Below, in pieces: positions 20,994 to 30,709 of a stretch of 64,000 nucleotides of DNA. This stretch comes from Oreohelix idahoensis. Its lineage: Eukaryota; Mollusca; Gastropoda; Stylommatophora; Oreohelicidae. Numbering within the stretch: the stretch's first letter is position 1; every line of letters begins with the position of its first letter. Under the pieces are notes generated by a model. That model worked only from the letters and a program-made list of their open reading frames with translations, ran no database searches and was not told where the DNA came from. The stretch covers positions 372,001-436,000 of the forward strand of contig JAMPIV010019845.1 of the NCBI GenBank assembly GCA_024509875.1, given 5' to 3'. Position numbers and translations under genes: made by a program.

Positions 20994-22814
20994 AAGTAAG
21001 ATCAGGGAGTAACTGCAAAGCTGGTCCCGCGTCTCTCTGATTATGGTGTCTAGCTCGACGTCAGTCCACTTTTATCCTCACTTTGTTCCAGAGATTAGTA
21101 CCCTCAACTGGTAAAACCAACTAGTATGATAAAAGAATAGAAACAAAACGATCTCCTGAGTATTGCATTTCCCGACACATCCTTATGTGTTCCCATCTGC
21201 CTATTCCACTATCCCATTTACCTCAGAATTTACCCTCGATGAGAATTAAGCTTAATCCCTCGAGAGAATACTTTCTTTACATTTAAATTGAATAGCTTTA
21301 TATTTACTTTACATTCAAATGAAAAGGTTAATAGTATAGATAGACTATTTTTTCATTTACATTTAAATTGGTTGAAAAATGTTCACAATATAGATTGAAT
21401 ATGTTTTCAGTTACATCTACACTGGTTGACAAATGTTCACAATATAGATTGAATAAGTTTTCATTTACATCTACACTGGTTGAAAAGCTTGAAAACTTTC
21501 ATTAATTTTAAAGTGAATATGTTTACATAGACATTTTACACTGGTTTGTAAATGTAAATATTAAAAATAGAATGTACATCATTTCTTTCATCTTTCCCTC
21601 CCTGCTCCATACGGAACTTGGGACTACCTATGTTTTTTAGTTCTATTTAAGACACTAGCAATAAAACAATCACCAGCCCTTGCAGTGGGTGTTCATGAAA
21701 TCATCATTCTATAGGCTGAGATTGCCAGCCTCAAATGACTTGGACTTCCATTAGCGATCTTCACAAATTAACATTCACATGGCAATATATACATATTAGT
21801 TCACATGTTAGTAATGAAAAATATAGAATGTAAAATGCACAGCTTACGCCAATCTTGGCTCACAGACTTTTTGCTCAGAGGAATAAGCATCAGAGGCAAT
21901 GGAATAGACCTCTTACACGGGTTCTTAGAGGTCGTTATTTTCACACTGAAATCCCACTTTGATTCTGTGCTTTAGATTCCTCAGATTCCCGGTGTCCTTG
22001 TTAAATGGTAGAGTTTATTCTGGGTTCTGAAGTCCTAAAAATCGCTAAAATAATGGTCCGGTTCCGAAATAAAAATCTTAATTCTAGGCTCTGGCAAGGT
22101 CTGGTTGTCGTCTTGGCAAGCGATTCTCACAGTGAACTAAACTTGAAAAAAGCCAAGTTATATTCACTGTCTTCCCCCGCATTTGCTTGTTACGATGCTA
22201 AGCAAGGCTCCAGTCTTTCCAAACATTCGTGTTTTGTGGGGTTATTTCAAATTAGTTTCGCCTGAAATAATATATGTGATGCAAGAGGTCACCTCTCCCA
22301 TAAATGGCCATAAAACATCCGATTGCTTTCTATGCAAATGCCTACAATTACATCTTACTTTCCTCAAGGTGTGCAGGAAACGATTATGTCATTCCTGTGC
22401 GCTGACAAATATGTTATCTCCCCGTAGTGGCTATCAAACTTTTAGCGTATTACCATCTTGGCGAAGAACGCACCCTGGCCTTATCAGCGATTAAATAAAT
22501 GCGCTGGGCGATTTTAATGCTTATCCGTAGCCTGATGTAGGGCACACCCGAGATTAACAACATGGTTGTCGGTTAATATTATCTCATCCGTTCCTTCCCC
22601 AGCAGGGAGGGACGGGTAACCAAACAGACATGATGACTTATCGCTGAGAGGAGTGTAAGAATGTTGAAAATACAAAATATCTACTACATAGCAGAGAAAT
22701 AAAAAGGTAGCGACCCGGAAATTCCAGGTAATCAGTCGTCACTTCAAATGAAAATGAGTACTGCCGTAGTGGAGAGGAGATCGAAAGGAGGTCGCCTCAA
22801 TCCATCCTGTGACA

Positions 22815-22978
22815 CTGCAGATTATACAAGGTAAAGTCTGGAAGACTCTAGAAACAGTCATTTACAACTCTGCAGATTATACAGCTTTCTCGGTAAAGTC
22901 TGGGAGACTCTAGCAACAGACATTGACAACTCTAAAGATTATACAACTTACTCGGTAAAGTCTGCAAGACTACAAACA
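22815..22978 (+). repeat. 63-bp array, right part
   Basis: Two to three more copies of the 63-bp unit, starting with the duplicated CTGCA. Confidence 0.85.
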
Positions 22979-23600
22979 GTCGGTAGAGAAAGATATCATA
23001 TCAAGTTGCCAAAGAAGAGAGATTTCCAAGATTGCACAATTACAGAGAAATATGTTATTGTCATTGCCAGGGGAAACAAATATTAAACAGGAGCATCCTG
23101 GACAGATGACAAGAAGAGCCTTAGACAGATAATAGGGAGAAGAACGAGCACGTTTTCGACAGACCTGGTAGCTGCACTGCATAGCAACAGTCGAACAAAA
23201 CTGAACTTAACACTTTATATCACATCTGTGGACTATGACAAGACATTCGACAGACCTGATAGCTGCACTACATAGCAACAGTCGAACAAAACTGAACTCA
23301 ACACTTTATATCACATCTGTGGACTATGACAAGACATTTGACAGACCTGATAGCTGCACTACATAGCAACAGTCGAACAAAACTGAACTCAACACTTTAT
23401 ATCACATCTGTGGACTATGACAAGACATTCGACAGTTAAAACAGAGAATCACTCTGGAAACTGAAGAGGCCTTATGGAATTCCCCTTAAGTTGACTAACC
23501 TAACACAAAATACATATAAAGACATAAAATGTAGAATTCTCCATGAAGGACAACTTGCTGAGCCCTGTGAGATATGAACTGGAGTGCGGCTGGAATGGTT
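22979..23600 (+). pseudogene. LINE family A-like copy, RT segment with internal duplication
   Basis: The plus strand continues the wrecked LINE. Words correspond to the 'LPKRGNLQ..YRE' region, then 'FRQ', and a 'SVDYDKTFD'-type block. From 23436 the sequence parallels the family A stretch from 'ESLWKL' to 'GQLTE'. It is interrupted by the exact 91-bp triplication at 23163-23435 and by frameshifts. No catalytic FADD box survives. Confidence 0.65.
23163..23435 (+). repeat. 91-bp tandem triplication inside a LINE remnant
   Basis: Three head-to-tail copies with starts at 23163, 23254 and 23345. Each begins ACCTG(A/G)TAGCTGCACT and ends AAGACATTCGACAG or a one-base variant. The first copy differs at a few bases. 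A further partial copy of the same segment lies at about 23699-23797. Confidence 0.92.
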
Positions 23601-23845
23601 ATTGACATCATTCCTCTTCTTGCAGGTTATTGTACAAATAAGCCTCTTCAGTATATCCCCGATCATATTGTCTGTCACTCGGCGGCGTTTAGTTCTCATG
23701 CTGCTGCACTGCATTGTAACAGTCGAACAAAGCTAAAAACTGAATTCACCACTTTATATCACATCTGTGGACTATGACAAGACATTCGAGAGTTAAAACA
23801 GAGAATCACTCTGGAAACCGCAGATTTGGACGTAAACCTGTCTGA
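23601..23845 (+). pseudogene. LINE family A-like leftover with a partial copy of the 91-bp unit
   Basis: It contains 'ACAGTCGAACAAAGC' and 'ACATCTGTGGACTATGACAA', duplicating the 91-bp unit and its downstream AGAGAATCACTCTGGAAAC. The segment was thus duplicated again at a distance. Confidence 0.55.
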
Positions 23846-23849
23846 GGCA

Positions 23850-24372
23850 ATTTATACCCTCAATGACTCTTGAAACCATTCATACACTTCAAAGAATCAC
23901 CCCCGTGGTGAAACATGTTGAGAACCCAGCATTGCATACTAAGCTTGGAGGACTCACTTGAGCCCCAGATGTAACTCTGGCTTTTACCTGGTTGCCTGCA
24001 TGCAGGAAGATCTCACTATGGACCCACATGATAGGCAGTGGGAGCTGAAAAGGGGATCTGTGTAGGACGTGACGATTCCTTGGGAAAGCCCAGAACCAGA
24101 GCATAGTATTTTAGCTCTGGATATTTGGTGAGCCCCTTGGATGGCGGGGAATTCACAGTATGCCACATGCATCTTCCTTCTATCTTGGGACCATATGTGA
24201 TGATGGTTTAAATGAAAGCCAAGATGGAGAAACTGGAGCTCATGACTTCAACTGAACACGTTTTGGAATGGCAGAAAAGCCTAAATCTACTACAGTGTAG
24301 ATAATACCAAGGAGACTTCAACTTGGTAATGGCTGAAAAAGAGCGTAAAGCTCGGCAGCCCTAGTTAAACAA
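23850..24372 (+). repeat. Dispersed ~520-bp repeat with (AAC)n tail, copy 1
   Basis: It matches 61770-62330 over most of its length. Shared words include TGTTGAGAACCCAGCATTGC, CTAAGCTTGGAG, CCTTGGGA(A/G)AGCCCAGAACC and TTCAACT(T/G)(A/G)(A/G)CACGTTT. It ends CCCTAGTTAAACAACAACAA. The A-rich tail suggests a retroposon, a SINE or a LINE 3' UTR. It is non-coding in both copies. Confidence 0.75.
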
Positions 24373-24379
24373 CAACAAT

Positions 24380-24676
24380 ACCGCAACTTTGGTCTTCAAT
24401 GTGAATTTGGAGTTTCCCTAAATCACGCGTTGTGATGCGGGTAAAGATGGCTGCTGCTTTGCCAATGCGACTGTCAATTTCTATGTCCAGAGAGAGTTTG
24501 TCATTGATAGTAGACCCCAGGTATGTGAAGTGGTGCACCACTGCCAATTCATAATTATCGATAGTGATAACTGGTGCATCATCCACATCCTGACCCAGCA
24601 CATTTGTTTTCTTTAGACTTATTGTGAGGTCAACGTCCTTGCATGCTTGTGTGAAGCGACTCATCAAGTGCTGCAT
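24380..24676 (-). pseudogene. LINE RT C-terminal fragment
   Basis: One open minus-strand frame reads 'LTISLKKTNVLGQDVDDAP', then 'VVHHFTYLGSTINDKLSLD' and 'RIGKAAAIFTRIT'. This is the segment just after the LINE catalytic box (KTK/KKT, then F-YLGS). It is cut at both ends: on the left it abuts the (AAC)n tail of the previous repeat. It is closest in style to the LINE at 57430-59538 but not identical. Confidence 0.75.
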
Positions 24677-24779
24677 AAATACATGAAGACATAATTACAT
24701 AATGCATACATACATATATACACACAGACAGACAGACGTATGGCTTCTTACTTTTGTTCCTATTTTTAGCAACACATTC

Positions 24780-24900
24780 GTCTTTTTTTTAAAAATAGCA
24801 TTTTGCCTCGTATTGGCGAGGTGCGTCCCATTCAACCTAGTCGGTTATATTAGGGCGCATATCCAAATATATAAGACTTTTAGGTCTGTGGAATATAAAA
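24780..24900. repeat. Dispersed ~120-bp repeat, single copy
   Basis: Contains TTTTGCCTCGTATTGGCGAG, GTGCGTCCCATTCAACCTAG and TCGGTTATATTAGGGCGCAT. The same unit is single at 34995-35110 and 37710-37830, and in tandem at 62985-63575. Confidence 0.75.
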
Positions 24901-24959
24901 TCAATAACATTTGTCTTTATTTCCAACGAACTAACCAACTTTATTTTCAAGTTAAGTTC

Positions 24960-26117
24960 CCCTTAACAAGAACCTCATTAACTTCCGGCGTGAAAGCAGA
25001 TATTGTCAGACGAAGATCCACTGTAAGAAGTCCATTGACTTCACTGAAACTAGATGAACTTAGTACGCAGTTGGGGAAGTTAAAAGTATTCATAAAGATT
25101 TGCTTCTTAATTGTAAATAAACAGAGAGCGTTTTCTTATTCTGCCAAAGCTGCAAATTTCCATCCTGGTTAAAATGTGCCTTACATTCATCATCGTGGAA
25201 CAATTCCAAGAATGTCTCTTGATATGTCACATCCACAGCAGGGACGTTTAATGGATTCATCATCCACGCTTCATCCTTCAAATTTATCAGGTCCCTGAGT
25301 CTGGTCGTCATGTCACGTCTCAAAGGATGTACATGATCTCTAAATTTTTTTCTCTGAAAAGTATCATTATCATCTTTAATAGAGAATGGTTTTGAAAACT
25401 GAGAGAAATCTTGCGAGATATTATGCCAGAATAATGTTAATTTGTCGATAAACGCGGGGACAGCATTCATGTAATCAATAAATGTCACAAGCTTACCCTG
25501 AAATCTCAAATTAATTACATTTAACCTTTAAAATATCCTAGCCATGTGTTTTTGTTTGTCGTGTAAATCATTCTTTCACCTGTTTTAATTTACTAGAGAA
25601 GCCATCTTTGTTACCATTGTGTTAACATTTTAATACATGCTTGAATAATTCCACAAAACGTGTCAAACAATTGCCTTTAGAACGCCATCGTTCGTCTGTA
25701 TGTAACACCAAACGAACAACAGCTGCTCTTGACTTTCTCGACGAAACAGTCAGACCATTCGATCATTCCTGACGTTAGTTTTAATCTTATTTACTGCATT
25801 CACATAACATTTACTGACTTACGCAAGCCTGGACATTTTGCAACGAGATGTTGTCTGTGAATTACACAATGAAAACAAAACACCTCTGGAACTTCTTGTT
25901 TCAGATATTGACGTAAGTACTCGATAAGGTCACATCATAGCTGGAGCTTCATCAGATGTACATACAATAATGTTGGTAACTGGAATATCATTGTCTTGAA
26001 AATAAACCTTAACATAGCAGACATTAAGTCCCCTTTTGTCTCAGCTGTGAGATATTTTGCAAACAACATAACTGTGGCGTGTATCGTCTCCCCTGCTCCG
26101 TAGTAGTGGTCCAACAA
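24960..26117 (-). pseudogene. hAT transposase relic (ZBED5/GTF2IRD2-like)
   Basis: The minus strand reads through decayed hAT transposase blocks. From N to C they are 'MLFAKYLTAETKGDL', a 'CTSDEAPAMM' block (the CTDGA-AM motif), a 'CFHCVIHRQHL' block (the C-HCxIHRQ-L motif), then an open 139-codon part (25509-25090) with 'MRFQGKLVTFIDYMNAVPAF' and 'KLTLFWHNISQDFSQF'. A short C-terminal block lies near 25050-24960. This order is that of the domesticated-type hAT transposases related to vertebrate ZBED5 and GTF2IRD2. Stops and frameshifts occur between blocks. No BED zinc finger or terminal repeats are seen. Its upstream edge is cut by an LTR-A fragment at 26080. Confidence 0.75.
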
Positions 26118-26308
26118 TGGCCAAACTTATGGTAAAAATGAGGGTATTCAAAGGTATCAACCATCGCTCAAAATTACCCTTGGCAGAGATATAAATAGAA
26201 GAAGAATACTTCTATTTAAAGGGACCTCATAGGATGTTAAAGAAAAGCAAGCATGACAACTGAGATCATCTAAGCTGTCATGAACTTATATTCTTCCGCC
26301 CCTTCTAT
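26080..26308 (+). repeat. LTR-A fragment, 5' end
   Basis: It begins TGTATCGTCTCCCCTGCTCC and follows the first ~230 bases of LTR-A (GTGGTCCAACAATGGCCAAA, CTTGGCAGAGAT). It stops where the LINE at 26317 begins. It is more diverged than the two complete copies. Confidence 0.75.
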
Positions 26309-26324
26309 GAGTAAATTTTGATCA

Positions 26325-28019
26325 GTGGTTGACCTGGTGAAAGATCTCCCCGCTGGAGTGAAAGCTGCCTTATATGCAGATGACCTAGTACTCTGGTGCA
26401 CTGATGAAAACGTCACCACAGCAAATTATAGAATGCAGCGGACAGCTGACACGCTAGTGTCATGGGCAGAGAAATGGCTTATCACAATTAACACAGACAA
26501 AACCTCCACAACACTGTTCTCCCTCGCCCCCAAGGACAAAGCAGCTAACATACACCTAGGGACAACCATGATCAAGGAAGAAAGCTACCCCACCTATCTT
26601 GGGGTGACATTTGACCAAAAGCTTACATGGAATAAGCATATTGAAAATGTAGAGGGAAAGGCCCGAAGACGACTAGGCATACTCAGAAAATTAGCAGGTA
26701 CCAACTGGGAAGCAAATGAACGAACTCTAAAGAAGATTTATAATGGAGTAATAAGACCACACTTAGAGTTTGGCTCAGCAGCATGGTCATCAGCTGCTAA
26801 CTCACATCTGCAGTCTTTGGACAAGGTGCAAAATCAAGCTCTCAGGCTCATTACAGAAGCCATGAAAACTACACCAATATCAGAGATGCAGAAAGCTGCT
26901 GGATTACAGACATTGTCCTATAGAAGAGACACAAAAGGCATGACCCAGATGGAAAAGTACAACAGTATGCCAACGCACCCAATGAAGGCAGGACTAGATG
27001 ATCTGGCATTGGGACGTCTAAAACGTTGCAGCTTTGTGCATCGGGGAAAAAGACTTAAAAGACAGCATCAAGAAGACCTATCCATGAAGACAACACCGCT
27101 GAAGCCCACCCTATACCCTGTACCATGGGAACAGGCCAGCAGTGCACTCCAAATTAATACATCAGTCAATGGTCTCACAAGTGGATATGAGTATAATGAT
27201 CTGCAAAAACGAACTGCTACATTGAGTATGATCCAAGAAAGCTATCCCGATCAATCATGGATACATGCCTACACAGATGGATCAGCAACAAATGCTGTTA
27301 GGAATGGAGGTGCCGGTATCTTTATCTCATATCCTGACAACCACTATGAGACTAGGCACATTCCCACTGGTAAATTCTGTTCCAACTATACAGCTGAGGT
27401 TCAAGCTCTAGAGCAAGCTGCAAATATGATTTATAACACCAACTCTGACTGCCACCAGGTAGTCATCCTCACAGATGCACTGTCTGTCCTGCAAGCTCTC
27501 AAGGGTGGTAAACTCCCGCATCTGAGAAATGAACTAAACAAGGTAGCTGCCAAAAAGAGAACCATACTTCAGTGGGTACCATCTCATTGTGGTGTATCCG
27601 GAAATGAAAAGGCAGATAAACTTGCAAAAAAGGGAGGAGAATGTGAACAAGAAGATAATGAAATCACATACACTGAGAAAAAGAGAACTATCCAGGCTAC
27701 CAGAAGAGAACAGAATCAACCCAACGACGACTACCACACTCTTGACCGGCAGGGTCAGATAACCATTTTTCGCCTCAGGACAGGGCATAACAAACTGAAT
27801 AAACACATGCACAAGCTACGATTGTCTGCTTCACCACTGTGCACATGTGGATTAAACGAACAAACTGCTGAGCATGTTCTACAGGATTGTCCTCTGTATG
27901 ACCAGTTAAGAAAGATATACTGGCCCAATGACTCAACACTACACTCAAAGCTATATGGAGCTAAAGAGGAACTTGAGACAACGGTCGAATTCATCACGAG
28001 AACTCGTCTGACGGTGTAA
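26325..28019 (+). CDS. LINE ORF2 3' part: RT palm, RNase H and zinc knuckle (I/Nimb-like)
   Basis: An uninterrupted 564-codon frame. The catalytic RT box is 'YADDLVLW' at about residue 16, followed by 'TYLGVTFDQKLTWNKHI' and a thumb region. An RNase H domain follows with 'YTDGSATNAVRNGGAGIFI' near 314, 'YTAEVQALEQA' near 347, 'ILTDALSVLQAL' near 385 and 'SHCGVSGNEKADKLA' near 420; these supply the D, E, D and H/D residues. A Cys-His knuckle begins 'CTCGLNEQTAEHVLQDCP' near 506. RNase H after RT is typical of I, Nimb and related clades. The endonuclease and the first half of RT are missing: the element is 5'-truncated at about 26317 next to an LTR-A fragment. The ATG at 26325 is simply the first in frame. 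The frame is intact, so the copy may be young, but it cannot be autonomous. Confidence 0.9.
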   Translation: MVDLVKDLPAGVKAALYADDLVLWCTDENVTTANYRMQRTADTLVSWAEKWLITINTDKTSTTLFSLAPKDKAANIHLGTTMIKEESYPTYLGVTFDQKLTWNKHIENVEGKARRRLGILRKLAGTNWEANERTLKKIYNGVIRPHLEFGSAAWSSAANSHLQSLDKVQNQALRLITEAMKTTPISEMQKAAGLQTLSYRRDTKGMTQMEKYNSMPTHPMKAGLDDLALGRLKRCSFVHRGKRLKRQHQEDLSMKTTPLKPTLYPVPWEQASSALQINTSVNGLTSGYEYNDLQKRTATLSMIQESYPDQSWIHAYTDGSATNAVRNGGAGIFISYPDNHYETRHIPTGKFCSNYTAEVQALEQAANMIYNTNSDCHQVVILTDALSVLQALKGGKLPHLRNELNKVAAKKRTILQWVPSHCGVSGNEKADKLAKKGGECEQEDNEITYTEKKRTIQATRREQNQPNDDYHTLDRQGQITIFRLRTGHNKLNKHMHKLRLSASPLCTCGLNEQTAEHVLQDCPLYDQLRKIYWPNDSTLHSKLYGAKEELETTVEFITRTRLTV

Positions 28020-28250
28020 ACATCAAACAACAGTCGAATTCAACACGAGAACTCGTCTGACGGTGTAAACATCAAACAACAGTCGAATTCATCATGAGAA
28101 CTCGTCTGACGGTGTAAACATCAAAATGCATCAGTCGAATTCATCATGAAGAAGACACGTGGTTTTTGACCCCCATGTAAAGGTCAAACAACAACGAATT
28201 AATTTATAGAACTTTATATGTTTATAAACATCAAACAACAGTCGAATTCA
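27985..28250 (+). repeat. ~53-bp tandem repeats at the 3' end of the LINE
   Basis: Four to five copies, the last ones degenerate. Each contains TCGAATTCATCA, GAGAACTCGTCTGACGGTGT and AAACATCAAACAACAG. The first unit holds the last codons ('ITRTRLTV') and stop of the ORF, so the array was made by reduplicating the coding 3' end together with the tail. Confidence 0.88.
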
Positions 28251-28435
28251 TATGGGTGCAGACATACAATTCACTGAATAGTGATTAATCCAACTATAAC
28301 TTTAGAGTTGAACATGTTTAAAAATCACTTAGAGTTTAACAAGATTTAAAATAAATAACTTGGTTTAGAAAAAAAAAAAAAGAAACGATCCTCGGATGAT
28401 TTACGTTGTGGTGGAAAACTTGTGAAATGTTCAGT
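28251..28435. other. AT-rich spacer with poly-A tract
   Basis: It contains a run of about 14 A near 28368-28381. This may be the tail of the preceding LINE. No coding signal is present. Confidence 0.4.
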
Positions 28436-28655
28436 GATTTCGCGTGTTTGCTACTTAGCTTCTAGTGTGGAGTTGGTTGGTGTTTGCTTCAGCCGTTGTT
28501 GATTCCCATCGGTGCTTTGCATTGTACTTCTCTTGAATAGTCATGTCTGGTAGCTGTAATACGTTTAATACAACACGTTTGAGGTGATCACATAGGTTGT
28601 CAAGCGTCTTCAAAACCCGTCTGATGTTGGTGTCTAGCGTTAACTGCTGCCAACT
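28436..28655 (+). repeat. LTR-A internal fragment
   Basis: Diverged match to LTR-A 15625-15810, best at 'ACCCGTCTGATGTTGGTGTC' and TAGCGTTAACT. A minus-strand ORF here shares peptide words with a plus-strand ORF at 38359, which is explained by both being LTR-A copies. Confidence 0.6.
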
Positions 28656-28656
28656 T

Positions 28657-28911
28657 TTACCACAATATACAAGAACAAATGAAGACATGGACAGAATATT
28701 TTGAGGAACTTCTCAATAGACCAGCTCCAACTAATCCCCCAGACATCCAGCCAGCAGAAGAGTAGCTATGACCAAGTAGAGAAGAAATAAAGAAAGCCAT
28801 AAAGCTTCTGAAAGATGGAAACGCAGCTGGTCCAGATAGAATTCCAGCAGAGGCCATCAAAACAGATATTGATTCCTCTACAGAGATATTATACAAACTA
28901 CTTGGCAAAGT

Positions 28912-28947
<36 letters not shown>

Positions 28948-30285
28948 ACAAGCAGAATGGAATGAAGGTTATCTGGTCACGTTGCCTAAGAGGGGAAATT
29001 TACAAGAGTGCACAAGTTATAGAGAATTAATGTTACTATCAGTGGCAGGAAAAGTATTAAACAGTATCATCCTTGAGAGATTAAAAGAGTCCATAGAAAA
29101 GCAACTGAGAGATGAACAAGCAGGTTTTCGACAAAACAGATCCTGTACAGACCAGATAGCCACATTGAGAATAAATGTTGAACAAAGTCTGGAATGTAAT
29201 TCACTGCTATACATCGGATTTGTGGACTGAAAAGGCATTTGGCAGTGCAGACAGAGAATCACTTTGGAAATTGATGAGGCATTATGGAGTTCCCATGAAG
29301 ATCATTAACTTAATAAGGAAGACCTATGAAGACATGACATGCAAAGTTCTTCTTGAAGGACAACTTACAGAACTGTTTAGGATTAGAACGGGAGTGAGAC
29401 AGGGATGCCTCTTGTCTCCATTTCTTTTCTCACTAGCAATAGATTTGGTTATGAAAACATCGCCATCACACAACAGAAATGGAATCTGACTAAACAGCTT
29501 GATGATCTGGACTTTGCAGATGACTTGGCATTTCTGTCCCATAACCATAATCAGATGCAAGAGAAAATGAAAATTCTCGATGAGAGGTCACAACAAGTGG
29601 ATCTGAAAATACACAGGGAAAAGACAAAGATTATGAGAATAAATGCAGGAATGATAACAAGGTTGAACTTGAAGAAACACCACTAAAGGATGTAGAATCA
29701 TACACATATCTTGGCAGTAATATAGACAAAGTTGGAGGGACAGACAATGATATCAAAATTAGAATACAAAAAGCAAGAGGAGCTTTCATTGCATTGGGAA
29801 ACATATGGAGAACAAGAGAAATCAAGTCCAACACGAAAATAAGAATCTTCAACTCAAATGTGAAGTCAGTCCTATTGTATGGCTCTGAGACATGGAGAAC
29901 AACAAAGACAACAACCAAAAAGCTACAGACTTTTATAAACGGGTGCTTGCATAGAATAGAAGGACTGAAATGGTATGACAAGGTCACAAATGTGGAATTG
30001 ATGACAAGAACCAGACAAGTGCCAGTGGAACAAGAGCTGAGAAGAAGACGCTGGCGATGGATAGGACACACATTGAGGAGACCTGTCGATAGCATTACAA
30101 GGCAGTCCTCGTTCTGGAATGCACAGGGAAAGCGAGGCATAGGTAGACCAAACACACATGGAGAAGAGAACTGGATACAGAGGTGAAAATGATGAGGAAA
30201 ACATGGAAAGAACTTGAGCGGATGGCACAGGACAGGAAGACTTGGCATGTGTTTGTTGAAGGCCTATGCTCCTTGGGGAGCTAAA
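28657..30285 (+). mobile_element. LINE family A, copy 2: RT-coding remnant
   Basis: Plus-strand copy of the LINE at 449-1985, closely similar along its length. Blocks in order: 'AIKLLKDGNAAGPDRIPAE' (pre-RT), 'YRELMLLSVAGKVLN', 'EQAGFRQNRSCTDQIATLR', a KAF(D)-type block shifted out of frame by a premature stop after 'YIGFVD', 'GVRQGCLLSPFLFSLAIDL', the catalytic box in 'LDFADDLAFL', 'TYLGSNIDKVGGTDND', 'LLYGSETWRTTKTTTK' and 'RRRWRWIGHTLRRP'. It ends near 30285 after the word AAGGCCTATGCTCC shared with copy 1. Breaks include a (GA)n expansion at 28914-28943, a stop near 29230, a frameshift near 29690 and loss of the GRPR-STWK frame near 30160. The endonuclease is absent. Non-functional. Confidence 0.9.
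28914..28943. repeat. (GA)n microsatellite inside LINE copy 2
   Basis: About 15 GA dinucleotides expanded at the point where copy 1 reads AAGTCTGGGAAAAGGAAGAG. It breaks the reading frame. Confidence 0.9.
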
Positions 30286-30504
30286 GGATATTGAGTTGCC
30301 CTCAAACGATTACTTGTCCTTGAATGCGAACGTCACTGACGTTGAAATTGCCCGCATCTGACAGAGAGATACATTTGCGTAAAATTTAGTAGCACATGTT
30401 GACCTCAAATTTAGGAGGTTAAATAAAAATATACCTAGAAATTTAGTGGACGCGATGTTAGCTTATGTAGTCATCGTTTGACGGCATTCCAGTTCTAATA
30501 ACGG

Positions 30505-30626
30505 GAAAGTTCCACTACAAACGAAAAACGATGCTTCGAGTTTCCTTGACTTCGCTATCGAATATACTTCACGAGCGTACTGAATTTCGAATCAAGCACG
30601 TCAATATTGTATGACTACATTAATAT
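30505..30626 (+). repeat. Short gypsy LTR remnant, copy 1
   Basis: 122 bp nearly identical to 32146-32267 (GAAAGTTCCACTACAAACGA and onward to TATTGTATGACTAC). It lacks the TGTTACGT start present in the other copy and is fused directly to an RNase H tail. Confidence 0.75.
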
Positions 30627-30628
30627 CT

Positions 30629-30709
30629 ACAATAGAAGCAATACCAGGAACAGAGAACGTAGAAGCCGATACACTCTCTCGTAACCCTGCTTATTCAAAT
30701 GCAAATTAA
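30629..30709 (+). pseudogene. gypsy RNase H C-terminal tail
   Basis: The frame reads 'EAIPGTENVEADTLSRNP' and stops shortly after. This is the classic end of a Ty3/gypsy RNase H (G-NVVAD-LSR). The stop directly after it implies no integrase follows, as in elements 1 and 3. Only about 25 codons survive. Confidence 0.75.

Larger units (their letters stand above)
19882..22814 (+). mobile_element. LTR-A solo LTR, copy 2, with perfect TSD and nested insertion
   Basis: It begins TGTCACGGAATTGCC and ends CATCCTGTGACA. It is flanked by CTGCA (19877-19881 and 22815-22819), which restores the 63-bp repeat unit when the element is removed. The length of 2933 bp exceeds copy 1 mainly because of a 453-bp nested insertion at 20541-20993. 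No coding region is present. Colinearity with 15116-17426 is clear throughout, for example the CACCAGCCCTTGCAGTG and TTGCCAGCCTCAAATGAC words. Confidence 0.88.

Noticed and set aside
22005..22494. Two overlapping ORFs of 86 and 103 codons
   Set aside because: They lie inside LTR-A copy 2 and are not open in copy 1.
28455..28688. Peptide similarity between a minus ORF here and a plus ORF at 38359-38661
   Set aside because: Both regions are LTR-A copies, so the shared DNA explains it. Neither frame is conserved in the complete LTR-A copies.
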